Shown in pieces: positions 18,781-28,560 of a DNA stretch of 64,000 nt. The translations under genes and the position numbers were made by a program. The stretch covers positions 1 through 64,000 of the forward strand of contig NZ_UUPU01000074.1 of the NCBI RefSeq assembly GCF_900591205.1, read 5' to 3'. The stretch's first letter is position 1. The number at the start of each line of letters is the position of its first letter. A model generated the notes under the pieces. The model was not told where the DNA came from. It did not search any database and saw nothing but the letters and a program-made list of their open reading frames with translations. Origin of the DNA: Pseudomonas viridiflava. GTDB taxonomy: Bacteria; Pseudomonadota; Gammaproteobacteria; Pseudomonadales; Pseudomonadaceae.

Positions 18781-20643
18781 ATGGACATCACCCGCCGCGA
18801 CTTCCTCAACGGCGTCGCCATCACTATTGCCGCCGGTATGACCCCGTTGCAAATCCTCCAGGCCGCGCCCGACGGTCGCTACTACCCGCCCGCCCTCACC
18901 GGCCTGCGTGGCAGCCATGTCGGCTCGTTCGAAGTGGCGCACCAGATGGGCTGGGAGAAAAAGCGCTTCGACACCGACAAACTGCCGATCACCGAGGACT
19001 ATGACCTGGTAGTGGTCGGCGGCGGCCTGAGTGGTTTGTCGGCGGCCTGGTTCTACCGCGAGAAACACCCGAAGGCGAAGATCCTGATCCTGGAAAACCA
19101 CGACGACTTCGGCGGCCACGCCAAGCGCAATGAGTTCCAGGCCGGTGGCCGCATGATCATCGGCTACGGCGGCAGCGAGGCATTCCAGTCGCCCAACCAC
19201 CTGTACAGCAAGGAAGTGAACGGGCTGCTGAAGAAGCTCGGTGTGAATATCAAACGTTTCGAAACAGCCTTCGACCGCCAGTTCTACCCGGGCCTGGGGC
19301 TGTCGCGTGGGGTGTTCTTCGACAAGCAAAACTTCGGCGAAGACAAATTGGTGACCGGCGACCCGACGCCGATGGTGGCCGACGACATCGCGCCGGACCA
19401 ACTGCACGCGCGCTCCATCAGTGATTTCATCAATGACTTCCCGCTGCCGCCTGCCGATCGCCAGGCACTGATCGAGCTGCACACGGCGCCCAAGGATTAC
19501 CTGCCGGGCAAGAGCGCCGAAGCAAAGGCCGACTACCTGGCCGCCACCAGCTACCGCGACTTTCTGCTCAAGAACGTCGGTTTATCGGAAGCGGCGGTGA
19601 AGTATTTCCAGAGCCGCACCAATGACTTCATGGCCTTGAGCATTGATGCCGTGGCGTCCTCCGACGCCTACAGCGTAGGTTTCCCAGGCTTTGGCGGAAT
19701 GAACCTGGCACCGATCAGCGAGGAAGCCGCAGCGGAAATGGAAGAGCCCTACATCTACCACTTCCCGGATGGCAACGCGTCGCTCGCCCGCCTGCTGGTG
19801 CGCAGCCTGATCCCAGGCGTGGCGCCAGGGCACACGATGGACGATATCGTGCTGGCGCCGTTCGACTACGCCAGGCTCGACCAGCCCAAGGCGCCGGTAC
19901 GGGTGCGCCTGAACAGCACGGCAGTCAGCGTGCGCAATGTGGGGGATGGCGTGTATATCGGCTACAGCCGGGGTGGGCAACTCGCACAGGTGCGTGGCAA
20001 GCGCTGCATCCTGGCCTGCTACAACATGATGATCCCGTATTTGCTCAAGGACCTGCCGGCGTCCCAGGCGCATGCCTTGAGCCAGAACGTGAAATTCCCG
20101 CTGGTGTACACCAAGGTGGTGATCCGCAATTGGCAGTCATTCCAGACACTGGGGGTGCACGAGATCTACGCAGCCACTCAGCCTTACAGCCGGATCAAAC
20201 TGGACTACCCGGTGAGCATGGGCGGCTACGACCACCCACGCGACCCGAGCCAGCCGATCGGCTTGCACATGGTCTACGTGCCCACCAGCCCCAACAGCGG
20301 CATGAACGCCCGCGACCAGGCCCGCGCCGGGCGGGGCAAGTTGTATGGGCAAACGTTCGAGCAGTTGGAAGCGCAGTTGCGTGATCAACTGCAACGCATG
20401 CTCGGCCCGGGCGGGTTCAACCACGAGACCGACATCCTCGGGATCACGGTGAATCGCTGGTCCCATGGTTATGCGTACTTCTCCAACAGCCTGTTTGATG
20501 ATGCCGATGAAAGCGCAGCGCTGATGAACCTGGCGCGCAAGCCGCTGGGGCATGTGAGCATCGCCAACTCGGACGCGGCGTGGAGTGCGTATGCGCATGC
20601 GGCGATTGATGAGGCGTATCGGGCAGTCTGTGAAGTGAGTTGA
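18781..20643 (+). CDS. spdH: Spermidine dehydrogenase, FAD-dependent, Tat-exported
   Basis: 620 aa, the length I recall for P. aeruginosa SpdH (PA3713). Oxidatively cleaves spermidine, giving 1,3-diaminopropane and 4-aminobutyraldehyde. Residues 4-9 read TRRDFL, a twin-arginine export motif, followed by a hydrophobic stretch ending near 29. The FAD dinucleotide fold is GGGLSG at 80-85 within DYDLVVVGGGLSGLSAAW, and FGGHAKRNEF follows. I use the ATG at 18781; upstream in-frame codons overlap the preceding gene and would bury the Tat motif. Flanking aldehyde dehydrogenases and polyamine transporter make the pathway coherent. Substrate specificity is inferred. Confidence 0.88.
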   Translation: MDITRRDFLNGVAITIAAGMTPLQILQAAPDGRYYPPALTGLRGSHVGSFEVAHQMGWEKKRFDTDKLPITEDYDLVVVGGGLSGLSAAWFYREKHPKAKILILENHDDFGGHAKRNEFQAGGRMIIGYGGSEAFQSPNHLYSKEVNGLLKKLGVNIKRFETAFDRQFYPGLGLSRGVFFDKQNFGEDKLVTGDPTPMVADDIAPDQLHARSISDFINDFPLPPADRQALIELHTAPKDYLPGKSAEAKADYLAATSYRDFLLKNVGLSEAAVKYFQSRTNDFMALSIDAVASSDAYSVGFPGFGGMNLAPISEEAAAEMEEPYIYHFPDGNASLARLLVRSLIPGVAPGHTMDDIVLAPFDYARLDQPKAPVRVRLNSTAVSVRNVGDGVYIGYSRGGQLAQVRGKRCILACYNMMIPYLLKDLPASQAHALSQNVKFPLVYTKVVIRNWQSFQTLGVHEIYAATQPYSRIKLDYPVSMGGYDHPRDPSQPIGLHMVYVPTSPNSGMNARDQARAGRGKLYGQTFEQLEAQLRDQLQRMLGPGGFNHETDILGITVNRWSHGYAYFSNSLFDDADESAALMNLARKPLGHVSIANSDAAWSAYAHAAIDEAYRAVCEVS

Positions 20644-20999
20644 AACACTCTCTGTAAGCCGCTGAATATCCAAAGGTGGGAGCGGGCTTGCTCGCGAATG
20701 CGCTGGGTCAGCCACAGAATTTGCCGACTGATCCAGCGCATTCGCGAGCAAGCCCGCTCCCACATTGGATCTTCATAATGTTCAGGTACAGTGCTCGCAC
20801 ACAGAGCTGGAAACGTCTTGTTTCATATGCAACGCCATCACCCCGCTATCAATCATTTTTCCTACGTCATCGAACCGCTTAAGCTATCCGGCGTCTGTTT
20901 ATTGTCCGTAGCGTTTGGCCGAAGGCATGTCCGAACCGTAATTTCTGATCCAACACGTGCCAGGAACGGCGCGGGATTTGCTCACGACAGGTTGTCTCT
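20644..20999. other. spdH-opgD intergenic region
   Basis: Apart from the REP doublet at 20676-20763, this 356-nt gap shows no coding potential I trust. The final 100 bases before opgD should contain its promoter, but no convincing sigma-70 pair stands out. Confidence 0.5.
20676..20763. repeat. REP doublet (REPIN), GAGCGGGCTTGCTCGC type
   Basis: Inverted REP pair with extended arms (GCGAATGCGCTGG mirrored as CCAGCGCATTCGC). Same type as 18650-18736, so spdH is bracketed by two like elements. Confidence 0.92.
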
Positions 21000-22625
21000 A
21001 TGCACCGCAGGAATTTGCTCAAAGCATCCATGGCCATTGCGGCTTACACCGGTTTATCGGCCAGCGGCCTGCTCGCCGCGCAAGCTTGGGCCGGCAACCG
21101 TGCCGCCGATGGCAAGGCCGTGGCGTTCGACTTCGAAACGCTCAAGGCCCAGGCCAAGCAGCTCGCCGGGACCGCATACAAAGACACCAAACAGGTGCTG
21201 CCGCCGACCCTGGCGACCATGACCCCACAGAATTTCAACGCCATCGGCTACGACGGCAACCATTCGCTGTGGAAGGAGCTGAACGGCCAGCTCGACGTGC
21301 AATTCTTCCACGTGGGCATGGGTTTCAAGACCCCGGTGCGCATGCACAGCGTCGACCCCAAGACCCGTGAGGCGCGTGAAGTGCATTTCCGCCCTTCGCT
21401 GTTCAACTATGAAAAAACCACGGTCGACACCAAGCAACTGACCGGCGACTTGGGTTTCTCCGGCTTCAAGCTGTTCAAGGCGCCGGAACTGGATCGCCAT
21501 GATGTGCTGTCGTTTCTCGGCGCCAGCTACTTCCGTGCGGTGGATTCCACCGGCCAGTACGGCCTCTCGGCACGCGGCCTGGCGATTGATACCTACGCGA
21601 AGAAGCGCGAGGAATTCCCCGATTTCACCCAGTTCTGGTTCGAAACCCCGGACAAGAACGCCACCCGTTTTGTGGTCTACGCCCTGCTCGATTCGCCCAG
21701 TGCCACCGGCGCCTACCGTTTCGATATCGACTGCCAGGCCAACCAGGTGGTAATGGCCATCGACGCGAATATCAATGCGCGCACCACCATCGAGCAACTG
21801 GGCATCGCGCCGATGACCAGCATGTTCAGCTGCGGCACCGTTGAGCGCCGTATGTGCGACACCATCCACCCGCAAATCCACGACTCGGACCGCCTGGCGA
21901 TGTGGCGCGGCAACGGCGAATGGATCTGCCGCCCGCTGAACAACCCGGCCAAGCTGCAGTTCAACGCGTTCGCCGACACCGACCCGAAAGGTTTCGGCCT
22001 GGTGCAGACCGACCATGAGTTCGCCAGCTACCAGGACACCGTGGACTGGTACAGCAAGCGCCCGAGCCTGTGGGTAGAACCGACCACCGCGTGGGGCGAA
22101 GGCTCGATCGACCTGTTGGAAATCCCCACCACCGGCGAAACCCTGAACAACATCGTGGCCTTCTGGACCCCGAAAAAACCGGTGGCCGCCGGCGACTCGC
22201 TCAACTATGGCTACAAGCTGTACTGGAGCGCGCTGCCACCGGTGAGCACGCCGCTGGCGCAAGTCGATGCGACGCGCTCCGGCATGGGCGGTTTCACCGA
22301 AGGTTGGGCCCCGGGCGAGCATTACCCGCAAGTCTGGGCACGCCGGTTTGCCGTGGACTTCAAGGGCGGCGGCCTGGATCGCCTGCCGGCCGGCACCGGG
22401 ATCGAGCCGGTGGTGACCTGCTCCCACGGCGAAGTCAAAGACTTCAGCGTGCTGGTGCTCGACAACATCAAGGGCTATCGCATTCTGTTCGACTGGTATC
22501 CGACCAGCGACAGCGTGGAGCCAGTTGAGCTGCGGCTGTTTATCCGCACCCAGGACCGCACATTGAGTGAAACCTGGCTGTACCAGTACTTCCCGCCAGC
22601 GCCGGAGCTGCGTAAGTACACCTGA
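21000..22625 (+). CDS. opgD: OpgD, periplasmic glucan biosynthesis protein
   Basis: 541 aa. Periplasmic protein that shapes the backbone of osmoregulated periplasmic glucans. The N-terminus MHRRNLLKASMAIAAYTGL is a twin-arginine signal, as in E. coli OpgD and unlike Sec-exported OpgG. The body has family motifs such as YKDTKQVLPP, FFHVGMGFKTPVRMH, FLGASYFRAV and YGLSARGLAIDT. Monocistronic, with REP elements on both sides. I see no opgG or opgH in the window. Confidence 0.93.
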   Translation: MHRRNLLKASMAIAAYTGLSASGLLAAQAWAGNRAADGKAVAFDFETLKAQAKQLAGTAYKDTKQVLPPTLATMTPQNFNAIGYDGNHSLWKELNGQLDVQFFHVGMGFKTPVRMHSVDPKTREAREVHFRPSLFNYEKTTVDTKQLTGDLGFSGFKLFKAPELDRHDVLSFLGASYFRAVDSTGQYGLSARGLAIDTYAKKREEFPDFTQFWFETPDKNATRFVVYALLDSPSATGAYRFDIDCQANQVVMAIDANINARTTIEQLGIAPMTSMFSCGTVERRMCDTIHPQIHDSDRLAMWRGNGEWICRPLNNPAKLQFNAFADTDPKGFGLVQTDHEFASYQDTVDWYSKRPSLWVEPTTAWGEGSIDLLEIPTTGETLNNIVAFWTPKKPVAAGDSLNYGYKLYWSALPPVSTPLAQVDATRSGMGGFTEGWAPGEHYPQVWARRFAVDFKGGGLDRLPAGTGIEPVVTCSHGEVKDFSVLVLDNIKGYRILFDWYPTSDSVEPVELRLFIRTQDRTLSETWLYQYFPPAPELRKYT

Positions 22626-22648
22626 TACCGTGACCCAAAGCAGCCTGC

Positions 22649-22733
22649 GTGAAAGCTGGCTTGCCTGCGATAGCATCACCCTGGTGTGACTGACACACCG
22701 AGGTGCCTGCATCGCGGGCAAGCCCGCCCTCAC
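22649..22733. repeat. Decayed REP doublet
   Basis: Left arm GTGAAAGCTGGCTTGCCTGC and right arm GCGGGCAAGCCCGCCCTCAC no longer match each other exactly, and the right arm looks like a different REP type. It is probably a degenerate or hybrid doublet. Confidence 0.75.
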
Positions 22734-22736
22734 ATG

Positions 22737-22922
22737 CTAAAACCGCGACACGCTTTTCATCGCCCCAATCAGATACCGCATCGCCACCTGGTCACTCTCG
22801 GTCAGGGCCCGATACTGCGCGAGCAATTGGGCTTCGTCCGAACTCAACCGGCTACCACGCAAGAAGCCCCTGCGCGACAGAAAAGACGCCACCGCACCCG
22901 CAACACCATAAGACTTGGCCAT
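22737..22922 (-). CDS. Small conserved hypothetical protein, 61 aa
   Basis: 61 aa starting MAKSYGVAGAVAS; AGGAG lies 9 nt before this ATG, which I prefer to an in-frame start 14 codons upstream. The N-terminal half is basic (FLSRRGFLRGSR). The C-terminal half (EAQLLAQYRALTESDQVAMRYLIGA) resembles the last helices of some phage-type HTH regulators but no HTH is present. Function unknown. It is read convergently to opgD. Confidence 0.6.
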   Translation of the reverse strand: MAKSYGVAGAVASFLSRRGFLRGSRLSSDEAQLLAQYRALTESDQVAMRYLIGAMKSVSRF

Positions 22923-23141
22923 GGACTGCTTCTCCTGATAAAGATCAAAACTCCTGGCGCCCATCCCCGCATCCCATGAGGCGTAATGCCTGCGTGGGCA
23001 AACAGCCTGAGGCCCTGGGCCGGAAACCAGACTTACCCTAAGCGTAGAAACAATCCAGTCACGCGTGGGATTTTTTTAGAGTATTCACTTAAAAAATTAC
23101 TTGGGTAACAAATACCTACAGGCTTTTCCTACGGCATCAGC

Positions 23142-23171
23142 AAAGAAAAACCCACCGGCTCAAGGTGGGTT
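23142..23171 (-). terminator. Intrinsic terminator of the OYE-type reductase gene
   Basis: On the minus strand AACCCACC, a 7-nt loop and GGTGGGTT are followed by TTTCTTT, 20 nt after the stop codon at 23192. Confidence 0.85.
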
Positions 23172-23191
23172 CTGGTGGAACACGCGGCAGG

Positions 23192-24298
23192 TCAGTCCCT
23201 GAGGTCAGACTCATGAATCGGCTGATCCCGATGAGTCGCCCGCTGGTACTGCGCCGGCCAGATCGCCTTGCGCCCGCCCAGGTCATCGTCGGCATGCAGC
23301 GGCCAGTACGGGTCACGCAACAGCTCACGGGCCAGGAAGATGATATCGGCCTGGCAGGTGCGCAAAATGTGCTCGGCCTGCGCCGGTTCCGTGATCATGC
23401 CGACTGTGCCGGTGGCGATACCCGACTCTTTGCGCACCCGCTCGGCGAAGCGCGTCTGGTAGCCGGGGCCGGTAGGGATCTCGGCGTTCGCGGCGGTGCC
23501 GCCGGAGGACACATCAATCAGGTCCACGCCCAGGTCCTTCAGGCGGCGCGCCAGTTCCACGGTTTCATCGGGGTTCCAGCCGTCTTCCACCCAATCTGTG
23601 GCCGACACCCGTACAAACAGCGGCAAGTCCTGGGGCCAGACCTCGCGCACCGCCTGGGTCACTTCGAGTACCAGCCGAATGCGGTTTTCGAACGAGCCGC
23701 CGTAGTGATCCTGACGCTGGTTGCTGATCGGCGAGAGAAATTGATGCAACAGGTAACCATGGGCCGCGTGGATTTCCACCACTTCAAAACCAGCGGTAAG
23801 GGCGCGCTTGGCGGCGGCGACAAAGTCGGCGATCACTTGCTGGATTTGCGCCGTGTCCAACGGCTGCGGTTGCGTGTGATTCGGGTCAAAGGCAATCGGC
23901 GATGGGCCCACCGGCACCCAACCGCCGTCTTGCGGTTTGACGCTGCCGTGCTTGCCGATCCACGGCCGATGCGTGCTGGCCTTGCGCCCGGCGTGGGCCA
24001 ATTGGATGCCCGCCACAGCGCCTTGGGCGGCAATGAAGCGGGTAATGCGCTGCAGTGGTTCGATCTGTTCGTCGCTCCACAGCCCCAGGTCTTCGGCGGT
24101 GATGCGGCCGTCGGCGGTAACGGCGGTGGCTTCAGTGAAGATCAGCCCGGCCCCGCCGACGGCACGGCTGCCGAGGTGGACGAGGTGCCAGTCATTGGCC
24201 AGCCCATCGACACTGGAGTACTGGCACATCGGCGACACGGCAATGCGGTTGAGCAGGGTCAATTGGCGCAGGGTATAGGGTTCGAGCAGCTGACTCAT
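23192..24298 (-). CDS. NADH:flavin oxidoreductase, old yellow enzyme (XenA/YqjM class)
   Basis: 368 aa. FMN-dependent ene-reductase that reduces activated C=C bonds and nitro compounds with NAD(P)H. Begins MSQLLEPYTLRQLTLLNRIA; Cys25 in SPMCQYS is the flavin-tuning cysteine of the XenA/YqjM class. Other motifs: GIQLAHAGRKAS, EIHAAHGYLLHQFLSP, and the phosphate-binding end IIFLARELLRDPYWP. The ATG at 24298 has AGAGGTG upstream. Physiological substrate unknown. Whether it is XenA itself cannot be settled here. Confidence 0.88.
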   Translation of the reverse strand: MSQLLEPYTLRQLTLLNRIAVSPMCQYSSVDGLANDWHLVHLGSRAVGGAGLIFTEATAVTADGRITAEDLGLWSDEQIEPLQRITRFIAAQGAVAGIQLAHAGRKASTHRPWIGKHGSVKPQDGGWVPVGPSPIAFDPNHTQPQPLDTAQIQQVIADFVAAAKRALTAGFEVVEIHAAHGYLLHQFLSPISNQRQDHYGGSFENRIRLVLEVTQAVREVWPQDLPLFVRVSATDWVEDGWNPDETVELARRLKDLGVDLIDVSSGGTAANAEIPTGPGYQTRFAERVRKESGIATGTVGMITEPAQAEHILRTCQADIIFLARELLRDPYWPLHADDDLGGRKAIWPAQYQRATHRDQPIHESDLRD

Positions 24299-24389
24299 GG
24301 CGCACCTCTTCTGGGTTCTGTGGGCACTATTCAAACAGTGCTTAGAGCCTAGTCGACAACAACCGTTTGCACAGGGTTCAGAAGGAAAG

Positions 24390-24412
24390 CGGGAGCCGAT
24401 TGCCGGCTCCCG
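24390..24412 (-). terminator. Probable terminator of kup
   Basis: A stem CGGGAGCCG/CGGCTCCCG lies 13 nt downstream of the kup stop. The trailing tract on the minus strand (CTTTCC) is weak, so efficiency is uncertain. Confidence 0.6.
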
Positions 24413-24424
24413 TGCTGCCAAGGC

Positions 24425-26326
24425 TTACATTTCGACCTGGGTGCCCAGCTCGATCACCCGGTTTACCGGGAGTTTGAAGAAGCGCAGGTTGCCGTTGGCG
24501 TTCTTCAACATGAACGCAAACAAGGCTTCGCGCCAACGGGCCATGCCTTTGATGCGCGAGGCGATCACCGTTTCGCGGCTGAGGAAGTAGGTGGTGCGCA
24601 TCGGGCTGAAATCCAGGTCATCCAGATGGCACAGCTTCAGCGCTTGAGGCACGTCCGGCTCATCGGTAAAGCCGAAGTGCAGGATCACCCGGAAGAACCC
24701 TTCTCCGTAGGAATCCACCTCGAAACGCCGTGCCGCCGGTACGCGAGGAATATCTTCATAGACCACCGTGAGCAGCACCACTTGCTCATGCAACACCTGG
24801 TTATGCAGCAGGTTGTGCAACAGCGCGTGGGGCACGGCGTCGGGCCGTGCGGTGAGGAACACCGCGGTGCCCTGCACGCGATGGGGCGGCTGCACGCGGA
24901 TACTGCCGATAAAGATCGGCAGCGGCAGGCCGCCTTCGTCGAGGCGCTCCACCAGCAATTGCTTGCCGCGCTTCCAGGTGGTCATCAGCACAAACAGCAC
25001 AATCCCCGCCAACACCGGGAAGGCGCCGCCCTGGATGATCTTCGGCACGTTGGCCGCGAAGTACAGCCCGTCTACCAGCAGGCAGCAGACCAACACCGGC
25101 ACCGCGAGAATGGGTGGCCATTTCCACAGCAGCAGCATCACCGCCGACACCAGGATAGTGGTCATCAGCATGGTGCCGGTCACGGCCACGCCGTAGGCCG
25201 AGGCCAGGGCATTGGAGGACTCGAAGCCCAGCACCAGCAAAATCACGCCGACCATCAGCGACCAGTTCACCGCGCCGATGTAGATCTGGCCCTGCTCGGC
25301 GCTGGAGGTGTGCTGAATGTGCATGCGCGGGATGTAACCCAACTGGATCGCCTGGCGCGTCAACGAGAACGCGCCGGAAATCACCGCTTGGGACGCAATC
25401 ACCGTGGCCAGGGTCGATAACACCACCAGCGGGATCAACGCCCAGCTTGGCGCCAGCAGGTAGAACGGGTTACGCGCAGCCTCCGGGTCACCGAGCAGCA
25501 TCGCGCCCTGGCCGAAATAATTCAGTACCAGCGCCGGCAGCACCAGGATGAACCAGGCGCGCGCGATGGGTTTGCGGCCGAAGTGGCCCATGTCGGCATA
25601 CAGCGCCTCGGCACCGGTCAACGCCAGCACCACCGCGCCGAGAATAGCCACGCCAATGCCTGGGTGAGCCTCGAAGAAGCGCACGCCCCACATCGGGTTC
25701 AGCGCGTTGAGCACTTCCGGGTGCAGGGTGATCCCGTACACACCCAGGCCGCCCAACACCAGGAACCAGGTCACCATCACCGGCCCAAACAGCTTGCCGA
25801 TGCGGTCAGTGCCGTGCTTCTGGATCAGGAACAGCGCCACCAACACCACCAGGGCGATCGGCACTACCCATTTTTCCAGGCCATCGAACGCCAGTTCCAG
25901 GCCCTCAATGGCCGACAACACGGAAATCGCCGGGGTGATCATGCTGTCGCCATAGAACAGCGCCGCACCGCACAGGCCGCACACCACCAGGAAACTGCGC
26001 AACTTTTTGCGCTCCCCTGCCGCCCGTCGCGCCAGTGCCGTGAGCGCCATGATGCCGCCCTCGCCCTGGTTGTCGGCGCGCAGCACGAACAGCATGTATT
26101 TGATCGACACCACCCAGATCAGCGACCAGAAGATCAGCGCCAGGATCCCCAGCACGCCGTCATGGTTGACCTGAACCCCATAACCCCCATTGAACACCTC
26201 TTTAAGGGTGTAGAGCGGGCTGGTCCCGATATCGCCGTAAACCACCCCGACCGCTGCCACCAGCATGCCGATCGGCTTGGCGTTTGACTGCTCGGCACCT
26301 GCTGCCTGACTACTCGCGTGACCCAT
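24425..26326 (-). CDS. kup: Kup, potassium:proton symporter
   Basis: 633 aa. Low-affinity K+ uptake across the inner membrane. Twelve predicted transmembrane segments fill residues about 20-460, starting IGMLVAAVGVVYGDIGTSPLYTLKEVF, the family hallmark. A cytoplasmic C-terminal domain of about 170 residues follows. The ATG at 26326 is preceded by GGAG at 6 nt. It is divergent from rimO. Confidence 0.95.
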   Translation of the reverse strand: MGHASSQAAGAEQSNAKPIGMLVAAVGVVYGDIGTSPLYTLKEVFNGGYGVQVNHDGVLGILALIFWSLIWVVSIKYMLFVLRADNQGEGGIMALTALARRAAGERKKLRSFLVVCGLCGAALFYGDSMITPAISVLSAIEGLELAFDGLEKWVVPIALVVLVALFLIQKHGTDRIGKLFGPVMVTWFLVLGGLGVYGITLHPEVLNALNPMWGVRFFEAHPGIGVAILGAVVLALTGAEALYADMGHFGRKPIARAWFILVLPALVLNYFGQGAMLLGDPEAARNPFYLLAPSWALIPLVVLSTLATVIASQAVISGAFSLTRQAIQLGYIPRMHIQHTSSAEQGQIYIGAVNWSLMVGVILLVLGFESSNALASAYGVAVTGTMLMTTILVSAVMLLLWKWPPILAVPVLVCCLLVDGLYFAANVPKIIQGGAFPVLAGIVLFVLMTTWKRGKQLLVERLDEGGLPLPIFIGSIRVQPPHRVQGTAVFLTARPDAVPHALLHNLLHNQVLHEQVVLLTVVYEDIPRVPAARRFEVDSYGEGFFRVILHFGFTDEPDVPQALKLCHLDDLDFSPMRTTYFLSRETVIASRIKGMARWREALFAFMLKNANGNLRFFKLPVNRVIELGTQVEM

Positions 26327-26615
26327 CAACCACTCCTGCCCTTTGACCTGCGGTCTTTTATAAACAACGCGTCTAAGCTGACCCTAGCATGCGCTGTTTT
26401 ACTTCTCGTAACAGACGTTTTATTGACCCAGGAGTTTTACCCGTGTGCAACGGCGCGAAGCATAGCGCAGCACTCGTCGCATTTCCCTGCATAAAGCTGG
26501 TCAAGTGCGCTGCCCGTCGATAGAATTGCGCACTTTTTGATCAGAGGCGCACCAAGCGCCCGTCCGCTGTCCTGTCGTGCCCGACGGATGGCGTCATTCA
26601 ATACCGAGGTTAGAC

Positions 26616-27956
26616 ATGTCCACCACCATCGCAAAAGCCAACCCCAAGGTTGGCTTTGTTTCCCTGGGTTGCCCGAAGGCTCTGGTCGACTCCGAACGCA
26701 TCCTGACCCAACTGCGCATGGAAGGTTATGACGTGGTGTCCACCTACCAGGACGCCGACGTGGTGGTGGTCAACACCTGCGGCTTCATCGACTCGGCCAA
26801 GGCGGAGTCGCTGGAAGTGATCGGCGAAGCCATCAAGGAAAACGGCAAGGTCATCGTGACCGGCTGCATGGGCGTGGAAGAAGGCAATATCCGCAACGTG
26901 CACCCAAGCGTGCTGGCTGTGACCGGCCCGCAGCAGTACGAGCAGGTGGTCAACGCCGTGCACGCCGTAGTGCCGCCGCGCCAGGACCACAACCCGCTGA
27001 TCGACCTGGTGCCGCCGCAAGGCATCAAGCTGACCCCGCGTCACTATGCGTACCTGAAGATTTCCGAAGGCTGCAACCACAGTTGCAGCTTCTGCATCAT
27101 CCCCTCGATGCGCGGCAAGCTGGTCAGCCGCCCGGTGGGTGATGTGCTGGACGAGGCGCAGCGCCTGGTCAAATCCGGCGTTAAAGAGCTGCTGGTGATC
27201 TCCCAGGACACCAGCGCTTACGGCGTCGACGTGAAATACCGCACCGGTTTCTGGAACGGCGCGCCGGTGAAAACCCGCATGACCGAACTCTGCGAAGCCC
27301 TTAGCAGCCTGGGCGTGTGGGTGCGCCTGCACTACGTTTACCCATACCCGCACGTGGACGAACTGATCCCGTTGATGGCCGCCGGCAAGATCCTGCCGTA
27401 CCTGGACATCCCGTTCCAGCACGCCAGCCCCAAAGTGCTCAAGGCCATGAAACGCCCGGCGTTCGAAGACAAGACCCTGGCGCGCATCAAGAACTGGCGC
27501 GAGATCTGCCCGGAGCTGATCATCCGCTCCACCTTCATCGTCGGCTTCCCCGGCGAAACCGAAGAAGACTTCCAGTACCTGCTGGACTGGCTGACCGAAG
27601 CGCAGCTGGACCGCGTCGGTTGCTTCCAGTATTCGCCGGTGGAAGGCGCACCGGCCAACCTGCTGGACCTGGCCGTGGTGCCGGATGACGTCAAGCAGGA
27701 CCGTTGGGAGCGTTTCATGGCGCATCAGCAGGCCATCAGCTCGGCACGCCTGCAACTGCGCATCGGCAAGGAAATCGAAGTACTGATCGACGAAGTCGAC
27801 GAGCAAGGCGCCGTCGGCCGTTGCTTCTTCGATGCCCCGGAAATCGACGGTAACGTGTTCATCGACGATGCCAGCGGCTTGAAGCCGGGCGACAAGGTCT
27901 GGTGCACCGTGAAGGATGCCGACGAATACGACCTGTGGGCTGAAAAGCGCGACTGA
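26616..27956 (+). CDS. rimO: RimO, ribosomal protein uS12 methylthiotransferase
   Basis: 446 aa. Radical-SAM enzyme that adds a methylthio group to the conserved aspartate of ribosomal protein S12. N-terminal MTTase domain with cysteines in SLGCPKALVDSE, VNTCGFID and TGCMGVEE (auxiliary cluster); radical-SAM CxxxCxxC as CNHSCSFC; C-terminal TRAM domain at about 380-446. The ATG at 26616 has GAGGT 5 nt upstream. Confidence 0.95.
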   Translation: MSTTIAKANPKVGFVSLGCPKALVDSERILTQLRMEGYDVVSTYQDADVVVVNTCGFIDSAKAESLEVIGEAIKENGKVIVTGCMGVEEGNIRNVHPSVLAVTGPQQYEQVVNAVHAVVPPRQDHNPLIDLVPPQGIKLTPRHYAYLKISEGCNHSCSFCIIPSMRGKLVSRPVGDVLDEAQRLVKSGVKELLVISQDTSAYGVDVKYRTGFWNGAPVKTRMTELCEALSSLGVWVRLHYVYPYPHVDELIPLMAAGKILPYLDIPFQHASPKVLKAMKRPAFEDKTLARIKNWREICPELIIRSTFIVGFPGETEEDFQYLLDWLTEAQLDRVGCFQYSPVEGAPANLLDLAVVPDDVKQDRWERFMAHQQAISSARLQLRIGKEIEVLIDEVDEQGAVGRCFFDAPEIDGNVFIDDASGLKPGDKVWCTVKDADEYDLWAEKRD

Positions 27957-27983
27957 TTGTCGCAAGCATGCCGTAAAAAATTG

Positions 27984-28021
27984 AAAAAGCCCTGCCTCTG
28001 GACAAGATGCGGGGCTTTTTT
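27984..28021 (+). terminator. Intrinsic terminator of rimO
   Basis: AAAAAGCCCTGC and GCGGGGCTTTTTT form a stem with a 13-nt loop and T-tract, 27 nt after the rimO stop. Confidence 0.88.
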
Positions 28022-28072
28022 AGGTCTATCGTTTTGCTCATCAGTGCCAATCATCGGCAGGGGGCAGCGGGC

Positions 28073-28543
28073 ATGCGTCAGCATTCGGTTATCCACACAC
28101 CTAAAACCAGCGACTACGCGGAACTGGCACGTATCTGGGAGGCTTCGGTGCGGGCCACCCATGATTTTCTGCCGGACAGTTACATCGAGTTGCTGAAAAA
28201 CTTGGTGCTGACCCGTTACCTGGACGCGGTGATGCTGATCTGCACCAAGGATTCGCGTCAGCGCATCACCGGGTTCGCCGGGGTCGCCGCCGGCAAGGTC
28301 GAGATGCTGTTCATCGACCCGCAGCACCGTGGTCAGGGCCTCGGCCGGCAATTGCTGGGTTATGCGATCGACTGCATGAACGCCGATGAACTGGATGTGA
28401 ACGAGCAGAACCCGCAGGCCCTGGGCTTTTACTTCAACCAAGGCTTCGAGGTGATCGGGCGTACCGAGCATGATGGCCTGGGCCAGCCGTACCCGCTGCT
28501 GCACCTGCGTTTGCGTCAGCAACAACACCTGCGCAGTGGCTAA
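28073..28543 (+). CDS. GNAT-family N-acetyltransferase
   Basis: 156 aa. Acetyl-CoA-dependent acyl transfer to an unknown amine. The acetyl-CoA loop is seen as DPQHRGQGLGRQLL (about residues 81-94), with the following helix and a C-terminal FYFNQGFEVIGRTE strand-turn typical of the fold. Start at 28073 preceded by AGGGGGC. Family resemblance is to YjaB-like enzymes, but this is not firm. Confidence 0.85.
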   Translation: MRQHSVIHTPKTSDYAELARIWEASVRATHDFLPDSYIELLKNLVLTRYLDAVMLICTKDSRQRITGFAGVAAGKVEMLFIDPQHRGQGLGRQLLGYAIDCMNADELDVNEQNPQALGFYFNQGFEVIGRTEHDGLGQPYPLLHLRLRQQQHLRSG

Positions 28544-28560
28544 CAACGCGCAGGACACCT

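Noticed and set aside
14099..20763. Spaced palindromes as a CRISPR array
   Set aside because: The units are inverted REP pairs in separate intergenic gaps, with no regular spacers and no cas genes.
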